A stretch of 64,000 nt of DNA. It comes from Periplaneta americana. Lineage: Eukaryota; Arthropoda; Insecta; Blattodea; Blattidae. Made by a program: the position numbers and the translations under genes. The stretch spans positions 99,944,330-100,008,329 of the forward strand of contig NC_091131.1 in NCBI RefSeq assembly GCF_040183065.1, read 5' to 3'. Of the stretch, positions 47,401-60,590 are shown one piece after another; positions within the stretch are counted from its first letter, which is position 1, and every line of letters starts with the position of its first letter. The notes below the pieces were generated by a model. It ran no database searches. It saw only the letters and a list, made by a program, of their open reading frames with translations, and was not told the origin of the DNA.

Positions 47401-50097
47401 CACTTAGGAAACAATAGAAATAGATACACACAAAAGACATTGCATGTAAACTCTATTATTGCTTTGTTATCATTACATCATTCACCTTGTTCGTGTATGT
47501 CTTTAATAAACTAATGTTATCAAAATCCATTACTGCTAATTACAGAATTCCATTCAAAAGAACTAAGATAATCAATAAACAAACTTAAGTTAACCTCATT
47601 AAGAACAAACTAGATAGGTTAGTAGCATGCAAAGGAGAAATGTGTAGTAAAATGTTTCAATGAGATTAAATTTTCAGTTCTGTGTCTGTATTTATAACAA
47701 CATTTTGTATTTATATTTATAACAAAATTGATACATTCTTTTGTTAATACAATATGAAATGTAATTGACTGTAACTGTACAATGACAACATCCATGGATA
47801 ATAAGGAAGGCTGTGATTTTCGTGTAGTATTCTTATTATAATAATAATAATAATCCATGGCGCTACAGCCCGTGAAGGGCCTAGACCGATCAGTCGGCTG
47901 CTGGCCTCACGCCCATATGCCGAAGCAGAGGTGGACGATCATCCAACCAGAATGGAGGTATCATGTGGTTAGCACGATGATCCCCCCCAACTGTTATAGC
48001 TGGTATTCGCAACCAGATTTCGCTACCTATCGTAGCTCCCCAAGTGCATCACGATGCTGGGTGGGCACCAGTCATGAGAAAATTTCTTCCCCATGAGGAA
48101 TCCAACCAGCACACATTCTGTAACGCGAGTCCTAGGCGGGATGCCTTAGACTGCGATGCCACGGCGCGGAACAGTATTCTTATTATTGTTGTAAAATAAA
48201 AGCATATGAATAATTTAAAATAATAAATTTAAATCAATTCATATTAAATAATAATGTGAACATGTTATAAAAGTCATATTTACATGTTTTCAAAAAACTA
48301 ATCTCAGGAAAATAGCTTTCCACCTCTCGCCATGTTTGCTAAAGTTCTGGGAAAATGATATAATTTCGCATCGGCATTTCTTTTGCAGCCCAGTGTACAA
48401 TGGGGGGGGGGGGGAACGTTAAAAAGAAAAGTAGCCTAAGTAGTGAACTTGTTACTATCAACTAATGTTAAAGAAATTTGAACTTTAATGCCACACTCAA
48501 CATACATACACTGGTTATACAAAACATACAATTCCTTATTCTCTCCCATTTTAAAACTTACATCACTAATTGGCATTCCAGCATAGTTCAGCTCCTGTCC
48601 TCTCTCATCACAAATACTTGTCATAAATGATGCTGGTTTACGGATCAGGCCCAGCTCCTGTCAACAAACAACATCAATGGTATAAAATCTTTTCTCAGAG
48701 CCAAAAGTATTCAAATAAAATAACCTTACAAATACATAGGTACATTTCAGTAAATCTGTACATATTACTTCGTAATTTATAACAAAAAAAGTAACTCTGT
48801 CTCACTGTTGTTGATGAAATATACTATTCTGTAATGCTGAAAGTTTTCATACAATATTTAATGACCATATCAACTCAGTCATATTAATTAAATTGATGCA
48901 AGCTACTTACCCTCGCCCAGGAGTAATCCATAGGAACTGTGGGTGGTGGAACCTCTGGTTCAGGCATAATAACTCCAGACTGTACCAAGCCATCGTACAC
49001 TTCATGAATGATATCGCCCAAAGAATCAAAAGACTGTGGTACATGGGCACCAGCTTCACCCAAAGATTTGTTCTTAGAGAGAGCAGTTTCCCGGTCTGAG
49101 TTAGCACATGATCCAGCATGGCCAAACTGAACTTCAGATGTGAACATACCTAAAAAGATGGATATTAATAATATGAAGAATAAATACTTTTTAACATTTT
49201 TACTTTTTATTCAATTTATTTAATTAGAAAAAAAATAGATATATGACAGTATAATTTGCTAATTTACAACTACTACTAAAAAACGAGAGACATAGTTTTC
49301 GATCAAGTGTGACTAATTTTCTTGCCAACAAATGTTTCCTAATAAATGACAAAGGGCATCTTAAGTAAAGCAAAGGCCACATGTTGCTACTTCTCCAGTG
49401 CTGCAATACAAACCAAACTGAACAATTTGCGTGCTGTGACGTGTCAACAACAGTGCAATCAGAAAGCAGTGACTACTAAACTAACTATTCGCAACCTTTT
49501 CCTGCTGCATGAAGCTTTAAACTGGCAATGTGAACAGGGTCCCAAGGTTCCAGCTGCAACATTTTTTTATATAAGTTTCGTTGAAACTTTTGCAGCTGTT
49601 GCGAACAGTGTTACCACCTAAATGTGTCATTAATACTTTATATCAGATCATACTGTAAGAAAATGTATATCCAATTTTGATTTTAAGTTAATTTTTATTA
49701 AAAGTATTTACTGAGGCACAAAAATATTTATCCAAATGAATATGTAAGCAACATTCTCTACACTGAAATTGCTTTATATATTTTTTTATTTTTTATTGTG
49801 CTTCCTCAAATTAGAGGCTGTCATTAGACAAAGCATACAAAACAATATAAATGGTGAAAGAAAACAGAGTAAGAAAAAAAGTAAACAAGTACACAAACAA
49901 ACAAACAATGGCAATTTAGAGAATAAAAAAAGTTACAAGTAAAGAAGCAATGAAAGCTAACAAAAGAAAGAAAAAAGATAATGTTTCGTTAGTTTTTTCA
50001 GTACACTGTATTAGAGTCCATATAGGTGGTTTCGTAAAAGTTTGACAGACTCTCTAATTATGAAGAGGGCCAGTTCATTCAGAAACGATTTGTGCAG

Positions 50098-50153
<56 letters not shown>

Positions 50154-53100
50154 TCTAATTTAACCACTACTATACCAAAGAAAATTAAAAACTTAAAAGT
50201 ATGAAGTGATTTGTCAAAGCAAATTATATTTACGTCAACACGCTCTATAATATAACCATTTTCACAAACATCTTTGTTCTTCTATAAAAATAAATCTTCT
50301 CATGACAAACATTTATTTTTTTTTAAATATTACTTTTGGCATTCCTTTTGCTGTGTAGCAGTCAATACAATTTGTCTTGATGTTAGTCTCTTCCTCTTTC
50401 TTGTTTCAGTTCAGTAGCATTGTTGCCAAATTAACCTTTTTTTTTACCGGTAATCCTAGAATTTTGCAAGTTCAGTCTAGTGGCAATAAATTATCATTCT
50501 CTCTTAGCAGAAATTCTATTTTTTTTTTCTTCCCTTAGCAGGAGAGAAAACATTATTGGATTAAAACAAAATTATAATTTAAGAAGCATATCAAGATTGT
50601 GTGTCAACATTTTCTTATAATGAGTTATTTGTATATCTGTGACATACCTGCACAAGTTCCTATACACCATGCTACTAATGGCTTGTCAATGCGACCACTT
50701 GTCAGTGCTTCACATACATCGTACTCTTCTACACCGCCCACTTCACCCAGTAACACAATCATTTTAACCTGTTCAAATAAATAATTAATGAATTAAAAGT
50801 AATTAAAAATACGAGCAAAAGTTAATAAGAAAACAAATGTCATTCATTATAGAATTTAAGTTCCATTTAATGAAAATAAAAATGTTTGTGAAAAGAAACT
50901 AGATAAAAAAAGAATTTAGAATATAGTTATGTGAGAAGATCTCACGTAAAATATAACATTCATTTTTCAACCAAATGAATCATTAATGATACTGTACAAT
51001 GTTAGTACTGAATTTACTGGTTATTACTATATGAAGAAAACCCATTCAAACTTGAGTTTTTAATGTCTTCGATAATATGATTATATGAAACAATATTTCT
51101 CTACAATACATATGAAAAATCCATGGGAAAAACCTGATAAGTCCAAAATGAGATATTTTTGTTTTTGATTTCATTTGATAGCCCAGCTAGCATAGTTTTG
51201 TATAGTTAATAATAAAAGTGGACAGCATAAAACCCTATTTGGTCCAGAGAACTTTGAAGAAGAATGATAAACCAAGACAATAAAATATATAGAGTGTCTT
51301 GAAACTTTTCAATTTGCTCTCCTGTAAAAACATTAAAATGTGTTTTTTGCACATAAAATAATTCAATCCATAGGAAAGCACTACATGTATATGTGAAGAC
51401 TAATTACGAAAGGTTCTGATAATTTAAATCACTATGTAACTACAGAGAGAGAGAGAGAGAGAGAGAGAGACAAAAATACAGGATGATCCGTTTGGGTATG
51501 GCTAAAATAAAAACATCGTAGTAAAACACTTACTACTGAACTTTATTTGTTGAAAAACTTTGTGCATATAATACTGAAAGATGGGAGATTCCTCAGAGCT
51601 CAACATGACCCCCATTGCACACCCTGCACAACTCATAATAGTGATGAAATTCAGCCCATGTACATTGTAACATAAGAGGGGTGATTTGTTGAAAAGCTTT
51701 TACTCTCAGATCATCAATGTTCCAGGGTTTTTGTGAAAAGACAATGTCTTTAACAAAACTCTACACGAAGTAGTCAGGAGGGGTTAGATCTGGGGAGTTT
51801 GGGGACCAAGCCAAGAGATAGCTGCTTCTCGTATTGGGTTTCACCTGCGACCTCCTGCATGTTTTTTTAACACAGAACTTGTTTCTACAAATGTTCAATA
51901 CCACAACATTATTGAATCATATTTAGGTACATTACGCACACCATACTCACGTCGAAATTCCCTTTGAACTCTTTTAACACTCTCAAATTTAGCATACCAA
52001 AGAACACATTGTTCTCACTGTTGATTTATAGTAGCCATTTTAATCATCTATGATTTTCATTTGTCCGTTCAGATTATGCATTGTTAATTGTCATATATGG
52101 AAACTCCCATCTTTTAATCAGAATATAACCAGCAAGAAATTTTTCCTACTGTCATAATAGCTTTATAATAATAAATTAATATTATCCATACCCAAACGGA
52201 TCAGACTTTATATATATACACACAAACCTTAGGGTCTGCCTGGTACCTCATGATGTGATCCATGAAGTTTGTGCCTGGGTACCTGTCACCACCAATGGCC
52301 ACACCCTCCAAAACACCATTTGTAGCCTTTGAAATGATATTATTCAACTCGTTTGACATACCACCAGATCTTGATACATATGCGACACTGTTAAGAGAAA
52401 ACAAATTTATATGTAACAATCAGTATATGTAATAAACAAAAAAGGTATCAACACCTGTCCCTGAGTTTAAACCAGATTATTTTATGAGTTCAACAACTAC
52501 GAACAGCAACTAAGAATGTAGTACTATATCAGGGAGCACCTGGGAGCCACTTCTTCCCCACATCAATAATATTTTCCGCAACCTGTAAGTGCAGTGTCCC
52601 TTTATTTGAATGGTAAATGTCTCGGACGTGTTACTCATGGAATCTGTAGACTATATTGAATGACATAATAATGTAGCTAAGATGGTGAACAATCATTACA
52701 GGAACAGAACACACTATACTACAAATATGAACCACCAGCAGTAAACATATAATTCGAAATATACTGGGACAATGAAATAAGAACTGATAGGAAAATCGTC
52801 AAGATATCCTGTTTCAATAAATTACACAAAGACATTACAGTGCTGTCAAACTGCAATTTGCAGTCTTACTTTGCAACAAAGATCAACAGACACTTGCAGC
52901 TAGTGATGGCATTAAGGACATGTGAAAAGTCAACAGATTTAATTTTCACTCTCTTGTTCTAACCACTGCTGCAGTAATGCCAAAGACACTGGTCAGACAA
53001 CTCAATACCTTGAACATGGATCATCTACTACCACAACCATATAATCTGAAATCCGTCATATTAGACTAGTCAGATTATATGGTGGTTCTTAAACTGTTCA

Positions 53101-56100
53101 ACTGACACAAATGCTACCTGATTCTTGTATTCGTAACACATATAGTGAAACTACTGTGTAATTAAAATGACAATAATGATAACAATGAACCAACTGCAAG
53201 CACCCTGATACCATTTATTAACAACTACATCGCTAGTTGCCCACTTTGAATCAACAGAGCATTAGATGCTTTTAATAATATTAAATTATAGGTGAGACCC
53301 TTGGATCAAAGCATAAAATTTAATGCTCCAACAGCTTTTGAGAAGAAATAAAAAGTTAAAATCTTACCTTCCAGACCTATAAAGTTTGGAATGCAGGATA
53401 TTGTCCATCATGCCACCTGTGTTGCCAATTTTAAAGCAACCAGGTTTGATACCACCAACTGTAGCTGGACCAATAATATTAACATTCTTTTCCTGGGCCA
53501 AAAGAATCAACTTTCGTGTCATATTTTCTGGAATACCTTCTGCAATAATAGCAATAGTACGAATCTGAAAGTATAAAAAGAACGATTATTACATGTAAAA
53601 TTCAAAGGTAAGCCTGTATGTTAATAGGGTGATTGCTGATTAATAAGTGTCATAAATGGATGTTATACATCATAATGAAATATTACTAGAATACTAAAAC
53701 CATGATTAACATATGAGCAATCTATAAATACAAGGCCATGCATTTCTTTGGCACCGCTCCCTGTCACAGAGCGGTAATAACATCAGGTAGTTCCGAGCAC
53801 AAAAACATGGCCTGCTCAAGGATGGCAATTGGCAATGATCATGTGACCTGCACGGAAATGATTAGTAAGCACAGTGCTAATGTACTGTATTTAGTGTTCA
53901 GATTTCACTTCTCTGTGTATATGTGTTGTACGAGCCACAATTCACAGATTTAGTAAGCAAAACAAAGAATTTTCATTTGTCGTAACCTTATAAAAAAAAG
54001 AATCAGCGGCTCAGTGCCATAGTGAGTTTCAGGAACGTTTTTGTGGAGTTGAGGCATTTAAGAGTATAGTTCGTCAAATAGTGAACAAATTCAAAACTAC
54101 GGGATCAGTAGTGAACAAGAAATTAAATCGAAGACTTCACATTTTAAGGGGAAAAACTTCACAGCATCAGTGCTCAATTGAAACCGCCACGAAAATCTTT
54201 CTGAAAGCTATCCCCAACAAGTAGGGGTCAGCTATACATTAGCACAATACACTACAAAATTACTGAAACTTCATTCATACAAGATTACCGAAGTGCAAGC
54301 CTTATACCTCAAGGACCCGCAGAGTAGAATATTTTTTTTTTGCAACTGGTTTCCTCAGTCTGCAAAAGATGGTGTTTTAGACCTACAGTTAGCGTTTTTA
54401 GTGAAGATTTGTGGTTCTACTTGCATGGACGAGTGAACAATCGAAATAATCAGCACCGATTAGCAGAAAATTCAAGACTCATACATGGAAGTTTATAAGG
54501 TGTAGAAGGTGTGTATGTTGTGTGATAAGTGTGACACGAATAATTGACTCTATTTTTTTCTACGAAATACTGTATTTATTCGAATCTAATGCGCACCTCA
54601 ATTTTTAAAGGCTTGAAACAAAAAAAAATATATATATATTTACTACTGGTGAATGTAATGCACAGCTGCAACAAAATTTAACTATTTTTTTTTTCAAACT
54701 TTTCCTTGATTTTGTGAAAAGCACCTCCCATCTTGTATCATAATATACTATTATTGTACCTATGATTACCTAATTCGCACTCCCTGTGTATTTTGCATCC
54801 CTAATTTAACGACTATTTTCGATTTTGTTTCTGCCCCGCATATTTTGCAAATGAACATTAAGTACGGTATGAGTTTTGCTTTCTATAAGTATTGATTTTA
54901 CGGTTTTGAATAGGTACTTGGACAGTTTGCATCACAACATGAAGTTGGATCAAGAATGCACTGATCAAATACCAATAGAGATTATTTACTATGATTTTAT
55001 TAATTATAGATTATTAAATAAATTATGGTATTATACAATAGATTTATTATGATTATAATAAATATAATTATTTCTAAATCAAGATTATAAAAACATTTTA
55101 CTGTTACAAAACTGAAATAAATATTAACACAAATTAATATAGGTATTGTAATTCATACTAGACTAAAACCTAGATCAAGTCCTCTTCCATAAAAATCTGC
55201 GTATTTTACGCACCCAAATTTGTCAATGTTCAAAAAGGTAAAAGAAATTACGCGAGACAATTTCAGTTCACATTTAATTACCTGAGGATAATTCATGGCT
55301 TCAATTGTACTCTCATATGCTGAACGCAGAGATGCAAAGTTAACAACAACATCTGCTTCTCTATGCTTTGTCATTGCGTCTTCCATTTTCTTGTACACTG
55401 GGAAAGCAAAAATAATTATTTGTTAGTTTGATATACCTTACATAACATGTAAAAAATTATTCAAATACGATTTTTTTTGCACTTAATTTCTATAAAATTC
55501 AACTGCCTTAAAGTAAAAGTAATGCATTGTTAAAGTAGTAAAGAAACTGGTGCAATATGTTTAGAGTTACTGCATTCATTTTAAGTCTTTATACACATGA
55601 AATTTACCAGCCACTCATTTTAAGTCCTTACGTACATAACATTTATCAGCCAGAATTTCATTTTATAACTTATTTGATTTATCATAATACAATTGAGTAC
55701 AGAAAATGCAATTAATATCTATGATATTAAATTTTAAGTACAGTATATTATTATTTTCGAGGGAAAAATTGTTCCGGGGCCGGGTATCAAACCCGAGACC
55801 TTTTGGTTAAACGTACCAATGCTCTCCCAACTAAGCTACCCGGGAACTCTACCTGACACCGATCCAGTTTTTCCTTCTATATCCACAGACCTCAAAGTGG
55901 GCTGACAACCGTCAAGCAACCAACATTGAGTGCACACTAACACTGTGTGACTTAAATTGTGGTTGTCTGTTATGTACAGTGACGTGTATTATGCAAATCA
56001 AGCTTTCAGGTATAACTCCCTGTAAAGTTAATTTGAATAATTTCGAGGGAAAAATTGTTATGGGGCCGGGTATCGAACCCGGGACCTTTTGGTTAAACGT

Positions 56101-56573
56101 ACCAATGCTCTCCCAACTGAGCTACCCGGGAACTCTACCCAACAGCGATCCAATTTTTCCTTCTATATCCACAGACCTCAAAGTAGGCTGACAACCGTCA
56201 AGCAACCAACAATGAGTGCACACTAACTCTGTGTGACTTAAATTGTGGTTTTCTGTTACGTACAGTGACATGTATTATGCAAATCAAGCTTTCAGGTACA
56301 ACTCCCTGTAAAGTTAATTTGAATAATTTCGAGGGAAAAATTGTTACGGGGCCGGGTATCGAACCCGGGACCTTTTGGTTAAACGTACCAATGCTCTCCC
56401 AACTGAGCTACCCAGGAACTCTACCCGACACCGATCCAATTTTTCCTTCTATATCCACAGACAACAGTCAAAGTTGAATTTTTCTACGAAACATAACAAA
56501 TACTATGCAATATCTGAGTATTTTATGTAATAAAAACATATCCTACACCAATTAAATTTAGTTTTATTGCAAC

Positions 56574-56632
<59 letters not shown>

Positions 56633-57548
56633 GTACATAACAATAAAAATTATTATTATTCATGAATTTTATAATGCTTTATAGGTCATGATAACTTAGG
56701 CAAAGCGTATGCAAGCAAGCACGCACGCACGCACACACACACACACTGATATATTATTTTATTATTTTACGATGCTGTATCAACATCTAGGTTATTTAGC
56801 GTCTGAATGATATGAAGGTGATAATGCCGGTGAAATGAGTCCGGGGTCCAGCACCGAAAGTTACCCAGCATTTGCTCGTATTGGGTTGAGGGAAAACCCC
56901 AGAAAAAACCTCAACCAGGTAACTTGCCCCAACCGGGCCACCTGGTTTCGCAGCCAGACGCGCTGACCGTTACTCCACAGATGTGGACCACACTGATATA
57001 TATATTAGCCTATATTTTATATGGCTTTGTACGAGTATAATGAAAAGTCAGCAATCAGCAATTATTTGTGCACTATATATTTGTTATAACCCACGATGTG
57101 AGGCAAAAAATCTTTCCACTATACGTTTCGTAACTAAATTATGTATGTATGTATGTATGTATCCAACAAAGACCTTATAATAGTATACTAGACTCACACA
57201 GAGCGCTGGTGTGCTGTCCAAAATTGAAACCAGTCTGCGCATGTTTACGCCGCCATGCTACTGGTAGAAATAGAGCGGTAAACACGATTGTCATACTTGT
57301 CCTTTGTTTTGTCTCGGGTGTTTTTAGTGCATAGTGTGAAAGTAATGGCAATATAATTTTGAAAGATGATATATTATCGCCGCGGACTCATGCTTAACAT
57401 CTCGGCATCATACAATAACGTGCGGTGTGGTTTAAAAAAATAATTTTGCCGACCGATTGTTGCTCTGTAGGTTTCACTCTAAGCGTCACGTTGTCACGTC
57501 TACTTTCTCGATAAGAATAAGCACTAGTTTGTTATATTGTTAAATGGC

Positions 57549-57594
<46 letters not shown>

Positions 57595-60535
57595 TCATAT
57601 ACGAGTACGTTGGCTTTCTTAACTCTTAATAATAACTCTTTAATAATAATTTTTAATCACATACCTTAATGTTCGTCCTCAGCACAAGACATTGCAACCT
57701 CGGGTTTAGTCTACGTAGATTAGACAAGTAAGTGTCATTTAATAATAATTGAAGCAGCTTATTGGTTACATTATTGAAATTGAGGCGAGTGATTGGAGCG
57801 GCGACACAAGAAATTGAAAACAATAATACAATTAAATTTCAAAGATCTGCCGAACGCATGAGGCCGCTCAAAGACCTGCCGAATGTTAACCATGAGAGCG
57901 CGGCGATAATACCATCCCTGTTTAATTTTCCAAGCTATTTGCAAAAGGTACGATATAATATTATCTCTGTTGTTACAATATCAATATCATTAAAAATCAA
58001 TCAGTAGTTTACGACAATAAAGAATACTTAATTGTTAGTACAGGTATATCAGACTGTAGAGAAATCCCACTGAGTGAATTATTTAGACTTACACATCAGA
58101 TGTTAAAACATTAGTGGAAAGATCATTTTTTTGTTTTTATTATGTAAATGAATTTATCTGCAAGATAATAAACTTTCATTCAAGATCCATATATGGATAA
58201 ATAAATATACAGATAATAAATAGCTATAATAGCTAAGCCTCCTTTGTGAATTTATGATTCAGAGTTTACCTATAAATAACTCTTTTACATTTTGCCGGAT
58301 ATATTTTATTAACAAAAGCAAGGAATGGCATCTTATTGATATTGCATATGTGCATAAAAATTATGTACCATCACTCCGCAAGCAATGATAATATATCTAT
58401 TTTATTTATTTAAAATAACAATACAATATGTAAAAAATCCACACATAAAAAGTATGTGTTTTTTTATCTTGCATAAAGTGATTGTTTAGTTTTTAGGTCT
58501 TCACGTTACCTATTGTTTGCAATGTATTAGGTACCGATACTTTTTATAATTGATAGCATTCCATTTATTAATTGAAGAATGAATTCAATGTAATTTGGCT
58601 ACCTTCGCATATTATATTTTGCCAGATTACCTATGTCCTGTGGTCTAAAAGTACCGGTAATATAATTTATTTTTGATTCTCTAAAACTTAACAACAAGTC
58701 TACACTGATTATCGCATATTTATTTGACTTAGGACTTTGATCATAACAAGAACTTGTGTAATCAAGGTGCATATATTTATGTCTTGTGATCTAAGAGTTA
58801 ATATGTTAATATAATTTTAGATTCTCTGAAACCTAACAATTTGCTGATTATCGTAAAATTATACAATCTATAATGTGTATTGTGTAGGCCTATTTATGGA
58901 TGTATCAGTATGTTTTCTATAAATTGCTGCATACGTATTTTCTTTTCTTTAATGTTCTAACACATATCAATGAAACTTTGAATATGTTTATTTCGTCCAA
59001 ATTTTACGTTAAACGTCGAAAATGGCCATAATATGTCAATTTTAGATCATCACAGCGTTAAATTGCGTGATTTACGCACTGCTATTATTTGTCTGCTCTC
59101 CAACAATATGGCGGCAAGTGCAGCGTTCAATTTGCCCCGGTTTCCTCGTTTCGCGCAGCCGAGACTGTAGGGGCTTGGTATCCAATGCCTACCCACTTCA
59201 CTTTACGTAATTCGGGTTCCACGTATTGCGGATAGATGGCAGGATTGTGATCCATCTTCTAGTTACACACCATTTCGGCAGGCCATGCTGTACATGATGT
59301 GTATCTGTGGAGAGTTATGTTGTGTACTAGGGTGAGTGTATATGTAAGTGTTTGTGTAAGTGTAGTGTATGGAATGAGTGATGATGATGAAGATGAAGAA
59401 GGGAGAAGATGAAACTCTATGCTGGCACATAGCCTACTCCTGTCGAATTGTACCCAGGGGGCCACCAGGCTTAACGCCCCTGTCGAACGAACGAATCACT
59501 ATCAACAGTGACATATGCCTTCTCTTCATATGCACTGCAGAGAGATTTGAGATTTAACCCAGGCATACTGGTGCACAATCTAGTGATTAGAAGTTGTGCA
59601 CTACCATCTCTCCTAGTCCTGAGGTAGAAATTTTACATGAAAATTGAAAATTTCTGATCCCACTGGGAATTGAACCCGAGCCGTATAGTCTGACGACAGA
59701 TACGCTACCACAGAGCTAACTTGGCAGACCCCATAATTAAATTAATATTCCTTATACAAGGTTGTCTTAATGTAACAATTTAAATTCAACCTCTTAAAAT
59801 GAAATATACATCTATACCTGGTATTAATATTTCTTTATGTCCCCAGTAGAATTTCTGTTTGTGATCTCCAGTGAAAGGATATACCATTGCAACCACAGAA
59901 GGCTCAGATCGTCGACATACAAAATCAAAGTCCAGCATGCTCTATAACAAATAGCACCAATTAAACATGAAGTGAGAAATGTTTAATTCGAATCTGAGAA
60001 CAAGAGTTTATACAATCCTGAAAGGGTATGCTACACAATCATTTATCATGTGTTACGTAATACCGTAAGTATTTTCAATTTCAAAAAATGAACTGAATAT
60101 TTATTTAGAGAAAAAATCTTTAGCATACATAACAGATTCATAGACATAATATATAAATAATGAGGATCTAAACTGTCTTATTCGAAAAAAGAAAAAAAAT
60201 CCACTTGTAATGACACTATTTCCATTAAACAATTTATGGAATCTCATGCAATATTTACAATCTACCTCTGGATATTCTTTATAGAATGTCTATTTTGTAT
60301 GAAATAAAAAGAAATAAAGTAACATCCATATTAATAACAAGTGTACGCCTGGAAACAGGTTTTGCTTAATATGGCACCAATCGAAAAGTTACATGAGGAA
60401 GTAACAGTTATGATTCAGTGCATAGGTTTCAGCAATAAAATCTCATTATTTATCCCAAATAATTATCGTGGATAATCGACAGTCTATTATAAACATCTAT
60501 GTCTAAAAATAAATGTACGGTGTGCGCACAAAGTC

Positions 60536-60590
<55 letters not shown>

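Noticed and set aside
55778-55850. tRNA gene on the minus strand
   Set aside because: A and B boxes and an anticodon-like stem are present, but the acceptor stem pairs poorly, C stands at position 33, and the unit is tandemly repeated with SINE-like flanks.
55979-56477. Two near-identical 70-codon frames ([18 protein letters not shown])
   Set aside because: Antisense reading of the tRNA-like heads in the 286-bp tandem repeat; the motif is a familiar SINE artefact.
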